Assembly: GCA_027056825.1 (NCBI GenBank)
Contig: JALUJS010000515.1
Location: 1 to 7,756, forward strand
From: Candidatus Krumholzibacteriia bacterium
GTDB taxonomy: Bacteria; Krumholzibacteriota; Krumholzibacteriia; LZORAL124-64-63
Reading direction: 5' to 3'
Length of the DNA stretch: 7,756 nt
A program made the translations under genes and the position numbers. The notes under the pieces were generated by a model. It worked only from the letters and a program-made list of their open reading frames with translations. It did not search any database and was not told the DNA's origin. Below, in pieces: positions 1 to 5,308 of the stretch (position 1 is its first letter; each line of letters begins with the position of its first letter).

Positions 1-151
1 TGTCCTCCAGGGCCGAACCCCGGACGATGTGGTGCCAGGTATCGCCCGTGTCCACGGTGACGGGGTTGTCGTCGTTGCAGCCGGCCCCCAGCACCGCGAG
101 AAAAACGGAACCGACAATGACCATAAAAAATCCATGGGTGCGTTCGAACAT
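1..151 (-). CDS. Lipoprotein, N-terminal part (cut by window edge)
   Basis: The reading frame starts at an ATG at 151-149 and stays open to the window edge, giving 50 codons. The N-terminus is a lipoprotein signal: a short region with Arg4, a hydrophobic stretch from about residue 8 to 23, and a lipobox reading LGAGC with the lipidated Cys at residue 25. The mature part begins CNDDNPVTVDTGDTW, a flexible Asp/Thr-rich linker typical of surface lipoproteins. An AAGGAG ribosome binding site (157-162) sits 5 nt upstream and decides the start; the next Met (residue 10) would leave a signal without a positive charge. The gene lies 91 nt downstream of the sigma/anti-sigma pair and has its own candidate promoter. 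The folded domain is outside the window, so function is unknown. The lipoprotein call is confident; a role in the neighbouring sigma circuit is only suggested by position. Confidence 0.8.
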   Translation of the reverse strand, partial: MFERTHGFFMVIVGSVFLAVLGAGCNDDNPVTVDTGDTWHHIVRGSALED

Positions 152-191
152 GGGAACTCCTTGGTACCAGGCGTCATGGGGGGACACCGGA

Positions 192-220
192 ATCATACTA
201 CAGGGTGGAAGAATCGTCAT
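192..220 (-). promoter_or_regulatory. Candidate sigma70-type promoter for the lipoprotein gene
   Basis: On the minus strand ATGACG (220-215) is followed after 17 nt by TATGAT (197-192). The -10 box matches TATAAT at 5 of 6 positions and the -35 box matches TTGACA at 4 of 6, with optimal spacing. Transcription would start near 185, leaving a leader of about 34 nt before the lipoprotein ATG. It lies in the 91-nt gap after the DUF5667 gene, so the lipoprotein can be expressed apart from the sigma operon. I see no GGAAC-type ECF motif in this gap. Confidence 0.5.
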
Positions 221-242
221 GCCGGCGATCACCACCGGGGTT

Positions 243-1022
243 CTACCAGGGGCAATCCCTGTCGCCGGCCGTGCCGCACTCCGTCCATCCCTCGGTGGAA
301 TCCATGTTCTTCTGCATCCAGTCGCATCGCTTGCTGCACATGTCCAGGTAGGGCTGAATGATTTCCTGCTCCTGCGGGGTAACCCGGGCATGGAGGCGCT
401 TGAGGTTCTCCTCCTGGAACCGCGTCGCGCTCAAGACCCGCGCCGCCATGATGTCGCGGCTCGAGGCCGGTAGATTCGCTACGCTCTCCAGGGCCGCGGA
501 TGCCTCATCCAGCATTTCTTTCAGCAGCCGGGGATCCAGTCCCTGGCCCGCGTCGTATTTCTTCACCGCTTCCACCAATCGGCGCTCGGAAAAGGCGATG
601 CGCAGCTCGGCCTTGTTCTCGGAGTTGACCGCCAGGGCGAAGCGTACGCGCTCGGTCATCAGCTTGAGCGGATACAGCCAGTCTCCGGGAACGGCCGGGG
701 CCGAAACAACGGTTGCGCCCCATCCCAAGGCGAACACCATGGCCAGGCTTGCGGCCAGGCGCGTAAAAACCGGACGGGAAAAAACCGCCGCGCGGGAACG
801 CCGTTTCGGGACCGGCGCCGTGGCCATGGCTCGCCCCATATTCTCCAGCATCACCGCCGGATCCAGGAGCGGGTCCGGGGCGGAAGAGAGGCCCGCGCCC
901 AGCAACAGCAAGGGTTCGAGTTCCTCCTTCAGTTCCGGATAGGCTGCCAGCGCCTCCTGAACCGTCGCGCCGGCCAGAATCGCGCTCATGCATTCATCCA
1001 GGATCTCGGGAGTGACGTTCAT
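243..1022 (-). CDS. Single-pass membrane protein, DUF5667-like, probable sigma-factor partner
   Basis: This 259-residue protein is encoded directly after the ECF sigma factor, with an ATGA overlap and a strong AAGGAGGT site (1029-1036) 6 nt before the ATG, so the two are translationally coupled. Residues 1-45 form a helical cytoplasmic segment (YPELKEELEPLL) of the kind seen in proteins partnering sigma factors. One membrane helix spans about 86-108. After it comes the PGDWLYPLKLMTERVRFAL signature (112-130) and a helical region to about 215 that resembles DUF5667. The extracytoplasmic end carries four cysteines (229, 233, 249, 257) in the last 31 residues. There is no HxxxCxxC zinc anti-sigma motif in the cytoplasmic part. 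Topology, coupling and family context suggest an anti-sigma or sigma-modulating role in the inner membrane. The DUF5667 assignment is from memory of the motif; the regulatory role is inferred. Confidence 0.7.
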   Translation of the reverse strand: MNVTPEILDECMSAILAGATVQEALAAYPELKEELEPLLLLGAGLSSAPDPLLDPAVMLENMGRAMATAPVPKRRSRAAVFSRPVFTRLAASLAMVFALGWGATVVSAPAVPGDWLYPLKLMTERVRFALAVNSENKAELRIAFSERRLVEAVKKYDAGQGLDPRLLKEMLDEASAALESVANLPASSRDIMAARVLSATRFQEENLKRLHARVTPQEQEIIQPYLDMCSKRCDWMQKNMDSTEGWTECGTAGDRDCPW

Positions 1023-1567
1023 TCACGGACCTCCTTGGGATCCAGGACCATCCTGAGCTTCGTCAGGGCCCGGAACAACATTCCCCGCACAGCCCCGGGG
1101 CTCTGTCCTGTGATTTCTCCTATCTCGGCCGCGCTCAAGCCCTGGATGAAGCGGAGCACCAACAGTTCGCGGTGTTCCTCCCCCACCAGGGACAACGCCC
1201 GCTCCACGTCCAGGGCCGCGGTTGTGGAGTGGGCGCCGCGGCCCTGATCCGTAGGATCGGGGGCCTCCTCCCGCAGGGGCTCCTCCCGCCGGGTATTGCG
1301 GTGGCGAACCCGGTCGATAACCGCGTTTCTCGCCAAACGGTACAGCCACGCCTCGAAAGTGCCCGACTGGGTATCAATGGAATTCAGCAGCTTCAGGAAT
1401 ACCTCCCCCGTCACATCCTCGGCTTCTTCGGGGCCAAGGCGATAATGGACATACTTCAGGATCCGGGGGTAATACAGGGTATACAGCCTGGCCAGGGCCC
1501 CTGGTTCGCGCTTGCGGACCCTGGCCAGGAAATCGGGTTCCAGCGGTGTGTTCGAGACGGCTTCCAT
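1019..1567 (-). CDS. RNA polymerase sigma factor, ECF subfamily
   Basis: This 182-residue protein has the two-domain layout of ECF (sigma70-family) factors, which direct RNA polymerase to promoters of envelope or stress regulons. Region 2 covers about residues 24-92, with the core-binding and -10 recognition helices (LYTLYYPRILKYVHYRLG, then FEAWLYRLARNAVIDRVRH). A 30-residue polar linker follows. Region 4, about 120-173, holds the -35 binding helix-turn-helix (LSAAEIGEITGQSPGAVRGM). I chose ATG at 1567, preceded by ACAGG. An in-frame TTG at 1600 would add 11 residues but lacks a ribosome binding site and conserved content. The stop overlaps the next gene's ATG by 4 nt (ATGA), pairing it with the membrane partner. 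Its predicted leader can form competing hairpins. Target genes are unknown; the flanking exported protein and lipoprotein are natural candidates. Confidence 0.9.
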   Translation of the reverse strand: MEAVSNTPLEPDFLARVRKREPGALARLYTLYYPRILKYVHYRLGPEEAEDVTGEVFLKLLNSIDTQSGTFEAWLYRLARNAVIDRVRHRNTRREEPLREEAPDPTDQGRGAHSTTAALDVERALSLVGEEHRELLVLRFIQGLSAAEIGEITGQSPGAVRGMLFRALTKLRMVLDPKEVRE

Positions 1568-1571
1568 CGTA

Positions 1572-1620
1572 CCTGTTCCGTGAAGGTCCACATTCTTCAA
1601 CCGCCGGGAACAGGCCCGGC
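1572..1620 (-). promoter_or_regulatory. Competing hairpins before the sigma-factor start
   Basis: In minus-strand sense GCCGGG (1620-1615) and CCCGGC (1608-1603) form a perfect 6-bp stem around the loop CCTGTT. The same CCTGTTCC (1614-1607) is also perfectly complementary to GGAACAGG (1579-1572), which contains the presumed ribosome binding site 4 nt before the ATG at 1567. The two pairings share bases, so they are either mutually exclusive or form a pseudoknot. No T-run follows, so this is not a standard terminator. A role in translation control is inferred. Confidence 0.4.
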
Positions 1621-1633
1621 CAGCGCCCCGAAC

Positions 1634-1957
1634 CTACCAGCAGTAACCGGCATCGTGGCGGAGGCCGGAGTCATCGAAATCCCGGTCCAGGTTGCGACCA
1701 CCGTCCCGGTCGGCGTCATGCCGGTCGTTCCAGCGGCACCGGACGCCGTCCTGGTCATCGTACCAGTCGCAACGACCCCGATGTCCGGGCACCACGTTGC
1801 GATACCAGTGGTCGCAGTGCCCTGTTCCGCCGGCGACCAGTGAAGGATCCTGCCGGTCATATTCCGAGCCGGGATTCTGGGCCAAGGCTTCAACCGCCAA
1901 GGCCATGCCCGCGACCAGCGCCATCGTGATCATCAGGAACCTGAATTTGCCTGTCAT
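1634..1957 (-). CDS. Small exported Asp/Arg/Cys-rich protein, unknown function
   Basis: This 107-residue protein has a clear signal peptide: Lys4 and Arg6, a hydrophobic core at about 8-22, and a likely signal peptidase I site after VEALA (26|27). The mature 81 residues hold 16 Asp, 11 Arg, 4 Trp and 4 Cys (48, 63, 74, 106). Three imperfect repeats begin with Cys and a nearby Trp and end in GxR (48-62, 63-73, 74-88). DDQDGVRC (67-74) resembles Asp-rich calcium-loop motifs such as those of Excalibur domains, and DADRDGG (81-87) is loosely EF-loop-like; neither is a confident match. The start is fixed by AAGGAG 6 nt upstream; an in-frame extension 11 codons longer lacks a signal-compatible N-terminus. 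It ends 66 nt before the sigma-factor gene. Metal binding or a disulfide-linked envelope role is plausible. I do not recognise the family. Confidence 0.75.
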   Translation of the reverse strand: MTGKFRFLMITMALVAGMALAVEALAQNPGSEYDRQDPSLVAGGTGHCDHWYRNVVPGHRGRCDWYDDQDGVRCRWNDRHDADRDGGRNLDRDFDDSGLRHDAGYCW

Positions 1958-1963
1958 GGCCAA

Positions 1964-1969
1964 CTCCTT
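1964..1969 (-). promoter_or_regulatory. Ribosome binding site fixing the start of the small exported protein
   Basis: AAGGAG on the minus strand lies 6 nt before the ATG at 1957-1955. It selects the start directly in front of the signal peptide rather than the longer in-frame start at 1990. Ten bases around it (CCAAGGAGTT) are repeated exactly at the lipoprotein start, and CCAAGGAGGT occurs at the DUF5667 start. Confidence 0.75.
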
Positions 1970-1980
1970 GGATTGCGAAT

Positions 1981-1995
1981 GCCGGACCACCCGGC
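1981..1995. repeat. Short GC hairpin in the gap between ATPase and exported-protein genes
   Basis: GCCGG (1981-1985) and CCGGC (1991-1995) form a 5-bp stem with a 5-nt loop. It sits 24 nt upstream of the exported-protein ATG. No T-run follows on either strand, so it is not a clear terminator. It may only reflect high G+C. Confidence 0.3.
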
Positions 1996-1998
1996 CTT

Positions 1999-2036
1999 CG
2001 TAACGGTAAAGACGAACCTGACAGGATTCCGTTATG
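1999..2036. repeat. Inverted repeat TAACGG...CCGTTA between ATPase stop and exported-protein gene
   Basis: TAACGG (2001-2006) and CCGTTA (2029-2034) are perfect inverted repeats around a 22-nt loop. The stem extends to 8 pairs with one G-T pair and C1999-G2036. Read on the plus strand it is followed within 3 nt by TTTTTT (2040-2045), a terminator-like layout facing against the genes. On the minus strand it lies in the presumed leader or promoter region of the exported-protein gene and could instead be an operator. The stem is modest and the loop long. Confidence 0.35.
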
Positions 2037-2044
2037 CTGTTTTT

Positions 2045-4204
2045 TCAACCCCGGTCCCGCAACAGCCGCAGGCCGTTGGCGATGACCAGCAGCGAAGCCC
2101 CCATGTCGGCGGTCACGGCCATCCACAGGGTGGCGATCCCGGCCAGGGCCAGGCCCATGAAAACCAGCTTCAGTCCCAGGGCGAAGACGATGTTCTGGCG
2201 AATGATGCGCAGGGCGCGCCGGGCGTGCCGCACCAGCCAGGGCAGGCGCGTCAGGTCGTCGGACATCAGGGCGATGTCCGCGGTCTCGATGGCGGTGTCG
2301 GTGCCGGCGGCGCCCATGGCGATGCCCAGATTCGCGGCCGCCAGGGCGGGCGCATCGTTGATCCCGTCGCCCACCATGGCGGTGTGGCCGTGGCGGTCGA
2401 CCATCTCGCGCACGATCCTGAGCTTGTCCTCCGGCAACAGTTCGGCATGGACCTCGGTGATGCCGCACTTCGCGGCGACGGCCGCGGCGGTGCCCTGGTT
2501 GTCCCCCGTCAGCATGGCCACCGGGTCGATCCCCGCCCTCTTCAGGTCGGCGACCACCCCGGGGGCCTCGGGCCGCATGCCGTCGGCCACGCTGATCAAT
2601 CCGCAGACATGGGTGTCGTTGCCCAGCACCACCACCGAGTGGCCGGCGTCAGCCATGGCCTCCAGGCGGTCGTGGATCTCCGGTGTCTCCTGCCCCCGTT
2701 CGTGCAGCAGACGGTGGCTGCCCAGCCAGAACTTCCGGCCTGCGATGACGGCCTCGGCCCCGCGACCCTTGAGCACACGGAATTCCTGGGCCGGCTCCAC
2801 GCCGGTGACACCCGCGGCCTCGGCCCGGCGCAGGATGGCCTGGGCCAGGGGGTGGTCGCTGTGGGTCTCCATGGCGGCGGCCCGCTCCAGCACTTCCCGG
2901 TCGGTGTGCCCGCTCAAGGCGATGATCTCCTGCACCTCGGGTTTGCCGTGGGTGATGGTGCCGGTCTTGTCCAGGGCCATGACCTTGAGGCGGGCGGCGG
3001 CTTCCAGGTAGGCTCCCCCCTTGATCAGCACCCCGGCGCGGGCGGACGCGGCCAGGGCCGACACGATGGTCACGGGCGTGGAGATGACCAGGGCGCAGGG
3101 ACAGGCGATGACCAGGATCACCAGGGCCTCGTAGAACCAGGCCGACCAGGAGCCACCCAGCAGCAGCGGAGGGCCCACGGCCACCAGGAAGGCGAGATTG
3201 ATCATGGCCGGGGTGTAGTAGCGCGCGAATTTCTCCACCCACTGCTCGGACGGGGCCCGCCGGGAGCGGGCCTCCTCGACCATGCGGATGATGCGCGAGA
3301 TGGTGGTGTCGGAGGCCGGCCTGGTGACCGTGAACTCCACGGCCCCGCTCTCGTTGATGGTGCCGGCGTAGACCTCGTCGCCCGGCTCCTTGGCCACCGG
3401 CACGGATTCACCCGTGACCGGCGCCTGATTCACCTCGGTGACCCCCTTGCTCAGCGTGCCGTCCAGGGGAAACTTCTCGCCCGGTCGCACCAGCACCGTG
3501 GCTCCCAGGGGCACCTCGGCCACCGGTTTTTCCATGATGTCCCCGTCGTGGGGGCAGATGTAGCGGGCCGTGGCGGGAGTCATGTCCATCAGCGACCTGA
3601 TGGAGCGGCGGGCCCTTTCCACGCTCCAGGATTCCAGCAGCAGGGAGAACGAGAACAGGAAGGCCACCGCCGCGGCCTCGAACCACTCGCCGATGATCAG
3701 GGCGCCGACCACCGCGATGCTCATCAGCAGGTTCATGTCGGCCCGCCGCCTGCGCAGGGCGGCCAGTCCCTTGGGGAAGACGAACCAGCCGCCGCTGATC
3801 ACCGCGGCCAGGTAGAACAGGCGGCTGACAAGGGGGAAGACGTGGTCCTCGATCCCCTCGCCGCCGACAAAGGCGTCGCTCAGGCTGTGATGCAGCAGGG
3901 CGTGGGAGACGAAGCCCAGCAGGGTCGTCACCCCGCTGAAGGAGCACATGGCGCGACGGCCGTTGCGCGCCCAGAAGCCGGCTTCCTCTTCCTGCTCGGT
4001 CCGGACCTTCAGCCCGGCCTTTTCCACTGCGGCCGTGATTTCCGCGGGGTCCACCCGGTCGGGATCGAAGGTCACGGTCATGACGGCGTCCAGCAGGCTG
4101 AAGTCCAGCTCCTGTACGCCTTCGAGCTTGCCGACGGTCCCCTTGAGCAAGCTGACTTCCTCGGCGCAGTCCAGACCCTGGACCACGAAATCCTGCCTGG
4201 CCAC
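2045..4204 (-). CDS. Heavy-metal efflux P1B-type ATPase (Zn/Cd/Pb, ZntA/CadA type)
   Basis: This 719-residue inner-membrane pump uses ATP to export soft divalent metals from the cytosol. The N-terminal ferredoxin-like metal-binding domain (about 1-70) carries GLDCAEE, with Asp12, Cys13 and Glu16 in place of the usual CxxC. Then come a TM1-TM2 region with a His-rich loop (SHALLHH), the actuator TGES at 264-267, the membrane CPC at 368-370, the phosphorylated Asp412 in DKTGT, the nucleotide-domain HP at 451-452, TGDN at 566-569 and GDGIND at 612-617. In the last helices Lys679 and Asp700 (ADMG) match the pair that marks the Zn/Cd/Pb subgroup rather than the Cu pumps. The length is normal for the family. 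I chose GTG at 4204 because GGGAGG lies 5 nt upstream; a TTG at 4237 would add 11 unconserved residues. No metal-sensing regulator is adjacent. Confidence 0.95.
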   Translation of the reverse strand: MARQDFVVQGLDCAEEVSLLKGTVGKLEGVQELDFSLLDAVMTVTFDPDRVDPAEITAAVEKAGLKVRTEQEEEAGFWARNGRRAMCSFSGVTTLLGFVSHALLHHSLSDAFVGGEGIEDHVFPLVSRLFYLAAVISGGWFVFPKGLAALRRRRADMNLLMSIAVVGALIIGEWFEAAAVAFLFSFSLLLESWSVERARRSIRSLMDMTPATARYICPHDGDIMEKPVAEVPLGATVLVRPGEKFPLDGTLSKGVTEVNQAPVTGESVPVAKEPGDEVYAGTINESGAVEFTVTRPASDTTISRIIRMVEEARSRRAPSEQWVEKFARYYTPAMINLAFLVAVGPPLLLGGSWSAWFYEALVILVIACPCALVISTPVTIVSALAASARAGVLIKGGAYLEAAARLKVMALDKTGTITHGKPEVQEIIALSGHTDREVLERAAAMETHSDHPLAQAILRRAEAAGVTGVEPAQEFRVLKGRGAEAVIAGRKFWLGSHRLLHERGQETPEIHDRLEAMADAGHSVVVLGNDTHVCGLISVADGMRPEAPGVVADLKRAGIDPVAMLTGDNQGTAAAVAAKCGITEVHAELLPEDKLRIVREMVDRHGHTAMVGDGINDAPALAAANLGIAMGAAGTDTAIETADIALMSDDLTRLPWLVRHARRALRIIRQNIVFALGLKLVFMGLALAGIATLWMAVTADMGASLLVIANGLRLLRDRG

Positions 4205-4209
4205 GTCAA

Positions 4210-4215
4210 CCTCCC
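4210..4215 (-). promoter_or_regulatory. Ribosome binding site selecting the GTG start of the metal ATPase
   Basis: GGGAGG on the minus strand lies 5 nt (TTGAC) before the GTG at 4204-4202. It favours this start, nine residues ahead of the metal-binding loop, over the upstream TTG at 4237. The rest of the 127-nt gap up to 4331 shows no convincing promoter or metal-responsive (MerR-type dyad) operator. Confidence 0.65.
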
Positions 4216-4287
4216 GGTGTTGGGGCGGCGGAATCAACGGGGTTCCGTAAATGGTAGCAAGGAATTCCCCGGAGCGCCGCAGGCAAG

Positions 4288-4332
4288 CCCGGCTTCGCGA
4301 ACCCGCGGTCGGTTCAATAATCCGGGTTTTTT
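4288..4332 (+). terminator. Terminator-like hairpin facing against the genes
   Basis: On the plus strand CCCGG (4288-4292) pairs with CCGGG (4322-4326), which is followed at once by TTTTTT (4327-4332). An inner 5-bp stem GAACC/GGTTC (4299-4303 with 4311-4315) is nested inside. The T-run ends on the first base of the methyltransferase stop codon. Read in the gene direction the same bases give oligo-A, stem, then only CTTG, a poor terminator. It might stop antisense transcription into the methyltransferase gene or act weakly in both directions. Confidence 0.35.
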
Positions 4333-5306
4333 CACCAGGAAAAATGCACGAGCATGGCCGTCGGCTGGCGGGGGTTGGTCATGAGGTCGGGCTCCACGGC
4401 GTTGAGGTAGCGGTTGATCCGGGGCAGATCCTCCGCACGGCCGGCCCTGCGCGCGTAGTGGTTCACCAGGGAGCACAGGAACGCCACCGGCAGGTCGCCG
4501 TTGGGGGCGATGGCGTACTCCAGGCCCCGCGCGCGCGCATATTCCTCCACCACCGCCACTTCCGGCAGGCCGCATTCCAGGTGCTCCCGGGCCCATTCCG
4601 CCCCGGTCACGTCGAGCACCAGCCGCATACCCGTTTCGGCCCGGCTGCCGGGCACGGCGAAGGGGTTGAGCAGGACCAGGTGGCCGCGGGCCCGCGCGCG
4701 GAGGCTGTCGAGAAAACCGAAGCGGTCCGGCGCCGGAACGTGCTCCAGCACATGGCAGGCGCAAACCACGTCGGCGCATCGTTCGGCGAACGGCAGGTCC
4801 TCTCCCCGGATGCCGTTGGTCGCCGGTTCGGCCAGGAGATAGGACGTCCCGGGCAGATACATTCCGAGCAGGCCGTCCCCGCCGCCCACGTCCAGGAGTT
4901 CGAACGTCTCGCTTCCGGTGATCCGGCGCAGGAAAGCCGCCAGCGTGGACATGCGGAAATGGCGGTTGTGGTCCGTGTCTTCCACGGGCGGAGCCGCCGC
5001 GGTCCGGCACCGGTTCTCCAACTCGGACACCTGCGCGTCCATGAACCCGGGCGCCTGTTCCTTCAGGGTCCGCAAACGGTCGGCGGCGAGGGCGGGACGT
5101 CCGGCCTCGAGTTCGGCCAGGGCCAGCATCATCACCATTTCGGGGGGAACCTCGCCCAGGGCGGCGGCCGTCCGGTAACAGGCCGCCGCGCGCACGGGTT
5201 GTTTCCGGTCCAGCCAGAGATCGCCCAGGCGCGCGTGGGTCGCCGGATCCAGGGGCGCGGCCGCGGCCCGATCCAGGACGTCCTGCATGGTCTGTGGCGT
5301 CGGCAT
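4332..5306 (-). CDS. TPR-containing SAM-dependent methyltransferase
   Basis: This 324-residue protein joins two parts. Residues about 15-100 are Ala/Leu-rich helical pairs (ARLGDLWLDRKQPVRAAACY) resembling tetratricopeptide repeats, which bind partner proteins. Residues about 115-260 form a class I methyltransferase fold: motif I DVGGGDGLLG (139-148) for SAM binding, an acidic residue at the end of strand 2 (LLAEP, Glu160), and motif II/post-II ADVVCACHVLEHV (178-190). No signal peptide or membrane helix is seen, so it is cytoplasmic. The start is ATG 5306, 2 nt after the HDOD stop, implying translational coupling; the frame continues 97 codons further upstream, but that stretch overlaps the HDOD gene and is low-complexity Gly/Pro/Arg. 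The substrate is unknown; the fold resembles Methyltransf_11/23 enzymes acting on small molecules, glycans or proteins. Confidence 0.8.
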   Translation of the reverse strand: MPTPQTMQDVLDRAAAAPLDPATHARLGDLWLDRKQPVRAAACYRTAAALGEVPPEMVMMLALAELEAGRPALAADRLRTLKEQAPGFMDAQVSELENRCRTAAAPPVEDTDHNRHFRMSTLAAFLRRITGSETFELLDVGGGDGLLGMYLPGTSYLLAEPATNGIRGEDLPFAERCADVVCACHVLEHVPAPDRFGFLDSLRARARGHLVLLNPFAVPGSRAETGMRLVLDVTGAEWAREHLECGLPEVAVVEEYARARGLEYAIAPNGDLPVAFLCSLVNHYARRAGRAEDLPRINRYLNAVEPDLMTNPRQPTAMLVHFSW

Positions 5307-5308
5307 GG

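Noticed and set aside
219..244. Terminator after the DUF5667 gene
   Set aside because: Only a 4-bp CCGG/CCGG stem can be drawn and no T-run follows on the minus strand.
243..1022. Classical zinc-binding anti-sigma factor
   Set aside because: The cytoplasmic part lacks HxxxCxxC; it has only one Cys (residue 11). The fold signature after the membrane helix fits DUF5667 better.
1552..1579. GGAAC followed by CGTC near the sigma-factor start, like an autoregulated ECF promoter
   Set aside because: The spacer between the two is 15 nt, slightly short, and the -10 part would fall inside the coding region after the preferred ATG, leaving no leader. The same bases are better explained as the hairpin arm and ribosome binding site.
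1597..1893. 98-codon minus-strand frame overlapping the small exported protein
   Set aside because: It overlaps in another frame, has no signal peptide or ribosome binding site, and the competing frame has a complete signal peptide with AAGGAG at the right distance.
1973..4384. 803-codon open frame on the plus strand, the longest in the window
   Set aside because: It is antisense to the metal ATPase, whose catalytic motifs are all intact on the minus strand. The plus product is a Gly/His/Gln/Asp-rich string without domains, as expected from an open antisense frame in GC-rich DNA.
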